A stretch of 6,739 nt of DNA from Deltaproteobacteria bacterium (GTDB lineage: Bacteria > Desulfobacterota_B > Binatia > UBA9968): the NCBI GenBank assembly GCA_005879255.1, contig VBKY01000298.1, forward strand, positions 1 to 6,739, given 5' to 3'. The notes beneath the pieces are model-generated. The model worked only from the letters and a program-made list of their open reading frames with translations. It searched no databases and was not told the DNA's origin. The translations under genes and the position numbers were made by a program. Shown piece after piece: positions 1-4,032 of this stretch (position 1 is its first letter; each line of letters begins with the position of its first letter).

Positions 1-585
1 GACCTGGCGCCCTTCGGTGACGACGAAGCCGGGGCTGACAGTGTTGACACAAATATTCCAGTCGCCCAACTCCCGTGCCATCGCCCGTGTCATCGCGATC
101 AGCGCGCCTTTGGAAGTCACGTAGTGAATGTAATTTGGATTGCCCGTTAGCGCGACATTCGATGAGATGTTGATGATTTTTCCCTTCTTCTGTTTCTGCA
201 TGTACGGGACAACCGCTTTGGCGCAGAGCCACGAGCCGCGCACGTTGACAGCCATCGCTTTATCGAACTCCTCGACGCTCATCTCCCAGAACGGCCCTTT
301 CCAGACCGTCATGAAATACGCCGCGTTGTTGATCAGCACGTCGACGGTGCCAAATTGCTTCACGGTCTCTTCCACCATCGCCTTGACGCTGTGCTCGTTG
401 GAAACATCGCACGCCATGCTGACGGCACTGCCACCCATGTCCTTGATCGCTTTAACCATGTGGTCGGCACTAGCAAGATCTGGCAAAGATAATTTCGCGC
501 CTTCTTTGGCAAACGCCATGGCATAGGCCTTGGCAATTTTTCCACCGCCACCGGTGATGATCACTGATTTATCTTTGAAACGCAT
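1..585 (-). CDS. SDR-family NAD(P)-dependent oxidoreductase, distal tandem copy (partial, C-terminus beyond window)
   Basis: The frame is open from an ATG at 585 to the left edge and shows 195 residues, so about 53 C-terminal residues are missing if its length matches the neighbouring copy. It is a classical short-chain dehydrogenase/reductase, a cytosolic Rossmann-fold enzyme that oxidises or reduces an alcohol/carbonyl with NAD(P). Visible elements are the cofactor loop TGGGGKIA (11-18), D36 at the end of strand 2 (favours NAD by family rule), CDV (59-61), NNAA (86-89), N114, S142, Y155 and K159 (the catalytic tetrad), and SPG near 184-186. It aligns without gaps to the 686-1432 gene, with 156 of 195 residues identical by hand count. 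The last glycine of the cofactor loop is alanine here (A18), unlike the paralogue. The start is supported by GAGGGA five bases upstream. It is probably co-transcribed with the upstream copy across a 100-base gap holding a large hairpin. The family is certain; the substrate is unknown. Confidence 0.93.
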   Translation of the reverse strand, partial: MRFKDKSVIITGGGGKIAKAYAMAFAKEGAKLSLPDLASADHMVKAIKDMGGSAVSMACDVSNEHSVKAMVEETVKQFGTVDVLINNAAYFMTVWKGPFWEMSVEEFDKAMAVNVRGSWLCAKAVVPYMQKQKKGKIINISSNVALTGNPNYIHYVTSKGALIAMTRAMARELGDWNICVNTVSPGFVVTEGRQV

Positions 586-590
586 CTGAA

Positions 591-596
591 TCCCTC
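591..596 (-). promoter_or_regulatory. Ribosome binding site of the distal SDR
   Basis: On the minus strand this reads GAGGGA, five bases before the ATG at 585. It sits just after the intercistronic hairpin, so translation of the second SDR could start independently of the first. Confidence 0.6.
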
Positions 597-605
597 GCGG
601 CAAAT

Positions 606-660
606 AGTAAAGAGTGAGGAGTAAGGAGAGTCGGACACTCCTAACTCCTCACTACTTACT
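606..660. repeat. Intercistronic purine/pyrimidine hairpin between the two SDR genes
   Basis: Arms 606-628 and 638-660 pair at 20 of 23 positions around a 9-base loop (629-637). The left arm is nearly all purine plus T with GAGGAG/AAGGAG units, and the right arm is its pyrimidine-rich complement. Further degenerate ACTCCTT units continue to about 680 without a partner. The hairpin lies 25 bases past the stop of the upstream SDR and 20 bases before the start of the next. Neither strand has a long T run directly after the stem, so it is not a typical intrinsic terminator. It may stabilise the upstream message, attenuate read-through, or be a dispersed genomic repeat. Confidence 0.8.
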
Positions 661-685
661 CCTTACCATTCACTCCTTCCTATTA

Positions 686-1432
686 TTAGCCCACAAAATG
701 TGCGCCGCCGTCGACGTTGAGCAGTTGGCCGGTCATGAAATCGCTGTCAGCTGACGCCAGGTACATCACGGTGCCGACCAAGTCGTTTTCGACTTCGGTG
801 CGCTTCAATGAACGACTCGCCACCCGATTGGCGTTGAAGGCCGGATCGACTTGGCGACCTTCGGTAAGGACAAAGCCGGGGCACACCGTGTTGACGCAAA
901 TATTAAAGTCGCCGACTTCGCGCGCCATTGCTCGCGTCATCGCGATCAACGCGCCTTTCGACGTCACGTAGTGAATATAATTCTGGCCGCCATTGAGCGC
1001 CGTGCCTGAAGAGATGTTGATGATCTTTCCTTTGCCCTGCTGTTTCATGTATGGGAACGCCGCCTTGGCGCAAAGCCACGAGCCGCGCACGTTGACGGCC
1101 ATGGCCTTATCGAACTCGTCGACTTCCATTTCCCAGAACGGGCTCTTTTTGACGTTCATAAAGTAAGCGGCGTTGTTGACCAGCACGTCAATGCTGCCAA
1201 ATTGCTTGGCTACTTCGTCGACCATGGCTTTGACGCTTTTCTCGTCAGAAACATCACAGGCCATGCTGATCGCCGTGCCGCCCATGTCGCGAATGGCTTT
1301 CACGACGTGGTCGGCGCTCGCGATATCAGGCAGCGCAACCTTCGCGCCCTCTTTAGCGAAACCGAGTGCATAGGCCTTGCCGATCTTTCCGCCGCCGCCG
1401 GTGATGATGACTGCCTTGTCCTGAAAGCGCAT
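686..1432 (-). CDS. SDR-family NAD(P)-dependent oxidoreductase, promoter-proximal copy (complete)
   Basis: This 248-residue protein has the normal length of a classical single-domain SDR. It has cofactor loop TGGGGKIG (11-18), with lysine at the usual middle glycine; pteridine reductases likewise carry a basic residue there. It also has D36 at the end of strand 2 (suggests NAD), CDV (59-61), NNAA (86-89), catalytic N114, S142, Y155 and K159 (spaced YxxxK), CPG (184-186), and the C-terminal TGQLLNVDGG (234-243) typical of FabG-like dehydrogenases. No signal peptide or membrane segment is present, so it is cytosolic. The start at 1432 is fixed by an AAAGGAG ribosome site six bases upstream and by alignment with the downstream paralogue. 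The reading frame ends in three consecutive in-frame stops (TAA TAA TAG). It is the first gene of a probable two-SDR operon transcribed away from the 1574 gene. The substrate cannot be deduced; the divergent genes suggest carboxylated or aromatic compound catabolism. Confidence 0.96.
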   Translation of the reverse strand: MRFQDKAVIITGGGGKIGKAYALGFAKEGAKVALPDIASADHVVKAIRDMGGTAISMACDVSDEKSVKAMVDEVAKQFGSIDVLVNNAAYFMNVKKSPFWEMEVDEFDKAMAVNVRGSWLCAKAAFPYMKQQGKGKIINISSGTALNGGQNYIHYVTSKGALIAMTRAMAREVGDFNICVNTVCPGFVLTEGRQVDPAFNANRVASRSLKRTEVENDLVGTVMYLASADSDFMTGQLLNVDGGAHFVG

Positions 1433-1438
1433 GGCTGT

Positions 1439-1445
1439 CTCCTTT
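1439..1445 (-). promoter_or_regulatory. Strong ribosome binding site of the proximal SDR
   Basis: The minus strand reads AAAGGAG, six bases before the ATG at 1432. It is the best Shine-Dalgarno match in the window and decides the start of this gene. Confidence 0.8.
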
Positions 1446-1468
1446 CTAGAAACGTATTGCTTCGGTCA

Positions 1469-1496
1469 ATTAACATCGCCTTCCGGCGAGTGTCAA
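1469..1496 (-). promoter_or_regulatory. Candidate sigma70-type promoter for the SDR pair
   Basis: On the minus strand, TTGACA (1496-1491) is a perfect -35 box. It is followed after 16 bases by GTTAAT (1474-1469), which matches four of six positions of the -10 consensus including the final T. Transcription would begin near 1462 and give a leader of roughly 30 bases before the ATG at 1432. Its -35 box is one half of the dyad shared with the opposite promoter. The -10 match is only moderate. Confidence 0.5.
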
Positions 1497-1520
1497 CGAA
1501 ATAGGTCGCCGCGTTGACAC
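1490..1520. promoter_or_regulatory. Perfect 9-bp inverted repeat spanning both divergent -35 boxes (candidate operator)
   Basis: GTGTCAACG (1490-1498) and CGTTGACAC (1512-1520) are exact reverse complements separated by 13 bases. The half-sites are 22 bp apart, about two helical turns, which suits a dimeric regulator on one face of the DNA. Each half contains the TTGACA -35 box of one of the two divergent promoters. The symmetry extends beyond the hexamers, to G/C outside and CG inside, so it is not explained only by two consensus boxes facing apart. A bound protein would block both promoters. No regulator gene is visible in the window. Confidence 0.55.
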
Positions 1521-1542
1521 CGGATGCTCGGGCTCCTATGAT
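1514..1542 (+). promoter_or_regulatory. Strong sigma70-type promoter for the decarboxylase-like gene
   Basis: TTGACA (1514-1519) is separated by exactly 17 bases from TATGAT (1537-1542), giving 11 of 12 consensus bases at ideal spacing. Transcription should start close to 1549 and leave about 25 bases of leader before the ATG at 1574. This placement also argues that the in-frame codons at 1514 and 1538 are not translation starts, because they lie within the promoter. Confidence 0.72.
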
Positions 1543-1573
1543 CTTTCCAAAATCACAGCAAAGAAACTCCCAC

Positions 1574-2533
1574 ATGGCCAAACTAAAACTCACCATTGCT
1601 TTCGACAAATACGATTACTTACAACCGTTGCGCGATGGTCAAGTCCAACCTGAGGGTCTCGATCTCAACCTGCTCACGGTTGAGAGCGGCATTCGTCACG
1701 AGCGCATGTTTCACTACGGCGAATACGACGCCTGTGAGTTTTCCATGTCCTCTTATCTCGTCGCCCGCGGCCAGGATATCGATTGGCTGCAAGCGATTCC
1801 GTTTTTCCCGCGCCGCATGTGGGGCCATAAGTTCTGTTTCGTTCGTGCGGGCTCGGGAATCAACAAACCGTCGGACCTAAAGGGTGGCCGCGTCGGTCTT
1901 CGGAGTTATGAAAACACACTCGCGTTAGTGACTAAGGGCATGCTGATGAACAGCTATGACCTCGGCGTCAGCGATGTGACTTGGGTGATCGTCAACAAAG
2001 AGGCGGTCGGAACAAAGCTGCCATCCAGCATCAAAGTCGAGTTCATCGAAGGGAAACGAAAACTGGAGGATCTGCTTGTCGAGGGAAAAGTCGACGCAGA
2101 GGTCGAGCCGGACTTGCCTCAACGGTGGATCCGTGGCGAGGGAACCGTCCAGCGTCTGTTTCCGGAGTTCGAAAAAGAAGAACGGGCATACTACGAACGC
2201 ACAAAGATTTTTCCGATCATGCACCCGATCGTCATCAAGAAAGAAATTCTCGACCGCGATCCCTGGGTGGCAACCAGCCTGTTTGAAGCGCTCATGGCGT
2301 GTCGTAAGGCGTATAATGAATTCATGGAACAGCCGCACCGGCTGAGTTTCGCGTGGGGCCGGTCCTACCTGGAGGAAGAGAGAAAATTCTTCGGCAAAGA
2401 TCCCTTCTACCAGGGCCTTAAAGAAAACTACAACGATGTGGAGAACCTGATTAAGTTCGCCGATCAGCAAGGTATGCTCGGGCGGAAATTAAGTGTGGAG
2501 GAATTGTTTACGGAGAACACTAGAAACACGTGA
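1574..2533 (+). CDS. 4,5-dihydroxyphthalate decarboxylase-like / ABC-type substrate-binding-fold protein
   Basis: This 319-residue protein resembles Pht5-type 4,5-dihydroxyphthalate decarboxylase and the many related proteins annotated as ABC transporter substrate-binding proteins (type 2 periplasmic-binding fold). Family-like segments are the opening LKLTIAFDKYDYLQPLRDG (4-22), V..EG.DLN (24-32), ER.F...EYDACEFSMSSYL (43-62), AIPFFPRRMW (74-83), SDLKGGRVGLRSY (100-112), EDLLVEGKVDAEVEPD (165-180), RLFPEF (194-199), KIFPIMHPIVI (211-221) and DPWVATSLFEA (229-239). No signal peptide or lipobox is present, which favours a cytosolic enzyme over a transporter component. The ATG at 1574 is chosen because homologues begin at this point and a strong promoter overlaps the upstream in-frame codons; its ribosome site is weak. 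The stop precedes a 70-bp palindrome, and an amidohydrolase gene follows 89 bases on. The family is secure; decarboxylase versus ligand-binding protein is unresolved. Confidence 0.87.
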   Translation: MAKLKLTIAFDKYDYLQPLRDGQVQPEGLDLNLLTVESGIRHERMFHYGEYDACEFSMSSYLVARGQDIDWLQAIPFFPRRMWGHKFCFVRAGSGINKPSDLKGGRVGLRSYENTLALVTKGMLMNSYDLGVSDVTWVIVNKEAVGTKLPSSIKVEFIEGKRKLEDLLVEGKVDAEVEPDLPQRWIRGEGTVQRLFPEFEKEERAYYERTKIFPIMHPIVIKKEILDRDPWVATSLFEALMACRKAYNEFMEQPHRLSFAWGRSYLEEERKFFGKDPFYQGLKENYNDVENLIKFADQQGMLGRKLSVEELFTENTRNT

Positions 2534-2602
2534 CCGAGGATCGAGAATGGAGGATCGAGGATCGCAATTGCCATCCTCCATCCTCTATCTTCTATCTTCG
2601 GT
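2533..2602. repeat. 70-bp imperfect palindrome (cruciform-capable) between the two plus-strand genes
   Basis: The sequence is symmetric about 2567/2568 with no spacer. The centre is GCAATTGC (2564-2571), and arms of 35 bases pair outward to 2533 and 2602 with about four mismatches and three G-T pairs. The left arm repeats GAGGATC/GGAGGATCG-like units, and the right arm is CCATCCTC-like. It begins on the last base of the upstream stop codon and ends 10 bases before the ribosome site of the next gene. No T run follows. Read through in frame it would give an arginine/glutamate- then serine/isoleucine-rich peptide, a pattern I recall from spurious N-terminal extensions in databases. It is probably a dispersed intergenic repeat that also forms an RNA hairpin between the two cistrons. 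Confidence 0.85.
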
Positions 2603-2611
2603 TCGCGAAGC

Positions 2612-2616
2612 AGGAG
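2612..2616 (+). promoter_or_regulatory. Ribosome binding site fixing the amidohydrolase start
   Basis: AGGAG lies six bases before the ATG at 2623. It selects this start over the in-frame GTG at 2530, whose 31 extra residues would be encoded by the palindrome. Confidence 0.75.
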
Positions 2617-2622
2617 ATTTCT

Positions 2623-3726
2623 ATGGCCGACTACCGAATCATCGACGCCGACGGACACGTGATGGAGCTCGATAGCGAGCTGCGCGAGTTCATCGGCCCG
2701 CCTTACAAAGATCTCGAGTGGCATCAGAGCTATTCATTCTGGCCGGGGTTAACGATGGATGGCTATCTTCGATCTCTTCGGCAGAAAGGCGGCTGGGCCG
2801 GCGGCGGCGACGGACCCAAGGCGAATCATTGGCTTGAGTTTCTCGACAAGAACAAGATCGAGCTCACGGTGCTTTATCCGACCCAGGGCCTGACCCACGG
2901 CGCGATCCAAGACAAAGACTGGGCGATCTGCATGGCTAAAGCCTATAACGACTGGCTCTATCACAAGTTCATGAAAGTCAGCCCGCGGTTGGTTGGTGTT
3001 GCGCTGCTGCCGATCCAAGACATCGCTGAAGCCGTCAAAGAATTACGCCGCGCCGTCAACCAGCTCGGCATGGTCGGCGCGGTATTGCCCGCGGTCGCAC
3101 CGGCGGGACGACTTTATAGCGGTTCTGAATTTTATCCGCTCTGGGAAGAAGCGCAGAAATTGGATGTGCCCGTCTCGACTCACGGCGGTCTGAGCATGCC
3201 GGCGCTCGGTCTCGACATGGTGAACAATTTCACCATTGGCCACACGTTGGAGCATCCTTTCGCGCAGATCCGCCAATTCGTCGCCATGATGTTCGAAGGC
3301 GTCTTTGAATTATTTCCCAATTTTAGATTTGGCTGTATCGAGTGCGGCGTCGGCTGGGTGCCCTACATGATGGACCGGATGGACGAAGAGCAGGAACGCA
3401 AAGGCCATTACTCGCCTCGTTGCAAGCTCAAACCGAGCGAGTATGTGAAGAAAGGCAATATTTTCTTCGCCGTTGAAGTCGAGGAGTCGGCGCTGCCGCT
3501 CGCGGCGCACGTCGGCAACGAGAACGCGCTCATCTGGGCGTCGGATTATCCCCACGAGCGCGACCAGCGCGACTTCAGCCGAGACATTCCGAACCTGATC
3601 AACCGCAAGGATGTAAGCGAAGAGCTGAAGCGAAAAATCTTCTGGGACAACCCGCTGCGCTTTTACCCACGGCTGAAAGAACGAGCGGAGAAAGGGGAAA
3701 AGAAAGCGCGTGCGGCGGCGGGGTAA
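2623..3726 (+). CDS. Amidohydrolase family protein (Amidohydro_2, ACMSD-like hydrolase/decarboxylase)
   Basis: This 367-residue cytosolic protein is of the Amidohydro_2 type, a TIM-barrel metalloenzyme group that includes aminocarboxymuconate-semialdehyde decarboxylase and dihydroxybenzoate/resorcylate decarboxylases. The N-terminal strand reads IIDADGH (6-12), so the usual HxH metal motif is D10-x-H12, a common variant in uncharacterised members. Further landmarks are VALLPIQD (126-133), GAVLPAV (152-158), the barrel histidine in VSTHGG (184-189), GHTLEHPF (206-213), CIECGVGWVPYMMDRMDE (238-255), and the late catalytic aspartate in IWASDYPHE (304-312), here D308. FWDNPLRFY (340-348) is the typical end of the domain, and a short lysine/alanine tail follows. 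It lies 89 bases after the decarboxylase-like gene in the same direction and is likely co-expressed. Hydrolysis versus non-oxidative decarboxylation cannot be decided, and the substrate is unknown. Confidence 0.92.
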   Translation: MADYRIIDADGHVMELDSELREFIGPPYKDLEWHQSYSFWPGLTMDGYLRSLRQKGGWAGGGDGPKANHWLEFLDKNKIELTVLYPTQGLTHGAIQDKDWAICMAKAYNDWLYHKFMKVSPRLVGVALLPIQDIAEAVKELRRAVNQLGMVGAVLPAVAPAGRLYSGSEFYPLWEEAQKLDVPVSTHGGLSMPALGLDMVNNFTIGHTLEHPFAQIRQFVAMMFEGVFELFPNFRFGCIECGVGWVPYMMDRMDEEQERKGHYSPRCKLKPSEYVKKGNIFFAVEVEESALPLAAHVGNENALIWASDYPHERDQRDFSRDIPNLINRKDVSEELKRKIFWDNPLRFYPRLKERAEKGEKKARAAAG

Positions 3727-3736
3727 CCCAAGTCTC

Positions 3737-3867
3737 GTAGGGTGCGCTTGCGCACCGGTGTTCGAGTGGGCGACCAGCCGGTTGCCCCTACATTACTGAG
3801 GGGATCGCGCTCTTTGTATTCTCCTGCATCTCGTGGTGATTGAGAACGGTGCGCAAGCGCACCCTAC
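3737..3867. repeat. 131-bp composite element with perfect 21-bp inverted ends and a nested hairpin
   Basis: The ends 3737-3757 and 3847-3867 are exact reverse complements over 21 bp. Each end is itself a hairpin, GGTGCGC/GCGCACC around two bases (3741-3756 and 3848-3863). A third hairpin lies inside, with arms 3768-3775 and 3780-3787 (GGGCGACC against GGTTGCCC). There is no coding potential and no clear target-site duplication in the flanks. It starts 10 bases after the amidohydrolase stop. It has the shape of a REP pair or a miniature non-autonomous element; its effect is probably to protect or terminate the 3' end of the plus-strand message. Confidence 0.8.
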
Positions 3868-3899
3868 TTAGCTTCGTGAACTTCGTAGTCCAGCCTTTT

Positions 3900-3935
3900 T
3901 TTGCGCCCTTTGCGTTCTTTGCGGCCAAATCTCTT
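3900..3935. repeat. Nonamer-based dispersed repeat, copy 1
   Basis: The plus strand holds three tandem nonamers TTTGCGCCC, TTTGCGTTC and a diverged TTTGCGGCC, followed by AAATCTCTT. On the minus strand this reads as GNNCGCAAA units. It aligns without gaps over 36 bases to the copy at 3995-4030, matching 25 positions. No protein is encoded. Confidence 0.65.
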
Positions 3936-3959
3936 GATCCGCATTCACTCCCTCTTTTA

Positions 3960-3984
3960 TTCTCCCCGTCGTAACGGGGGAGAA
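3960..3984 (+). terminator. Candidate intrinsic terminator in the convergent gap
   Basis: TTCTCCCCGT (3960-3969) pairs with 3974-3984 around a CGTA loop with one bulged G, giving a ten-pair GC-rich stem. A run of six T (3992-3997) follows on the plus strand after seven intervening bases. That spacing is longer than ideal, so termination of the plus-strand operon here is plausible but not secure. The minus-strand side lacks a T run. Confidence 0.4.
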
Positions 3985-3994
3985 AAATTCATTT

Positions 3995-4030
3995 TTTGTG
4001 ATCTTTGTGCGCTCTGTGGTTAAATCTCTC
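3995..4030. repeat. Nonamer-based dispersed repeat, copy 2
   Basis: This is a diverged copy of the 3900-3935 repeat, with TTTGTGATC, TTTGTGCGC and TCTGTGGTT then AAATCTCTC. It ends two bases before the polymerase stop codon (4033-4035, minus strand). Its minus-strand form is an ACCACAGAG...CACAAAGATCACAAA type of sequence, which I recall as a common degenerate intergenic motif in several phyla. Confidence 0.62.
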
Positions 4031-4032
4031 TC

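Noticed and set aside
1..585. Possible pseudogene or frameshift in the left-hand SDR
   Set aside because: Manual translation from the ATG at 585 to base 1 is uninterrupted and colinear with the complete copy. It only appears broken because it is cut by the window edge.
140..1373. Plus-strand open frames at 140-526 and 1173-1373 that resemble each other and could look like a conserved small gene pair
   Set aside because: They are antisense to equivalent parts of the two SDR paralogues, so their likeness follows from the SDR duplication. They lack ribosome sites and have no recognisable domain.
1514..1573. Longer N-terminus (20 extra residues) for the decarboxylase-like protein
   Set aside because: The upstream start candidates coincide with the -35 and -10 boxes of a strong promoter, so they would not be on the transcript. 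Homologues begin at the 1574 methionine.
1925..2470. 181-residue minus-strand open frame antisense to the decarboxylase-like gene
   Set aside because: It lies wholly within a well-supported gene, has no ribosome site or recognised family, and is a coding shadow.
3737..3867. CRISPR array or phage attachment site
   Set aside because: There are only two inverted, not direct, repeat units, with no regular spacers, no cas gene, no integrase and no tRNA gene.
3737..4032. Insertion sequence or small RNA gene in the convergent gap
   Set aside because: No transposase fragment and no clear target duplication are present, and no promoter or known RNA fold was recognised. Repeats and one weak terminator-like stem account for the stretch.
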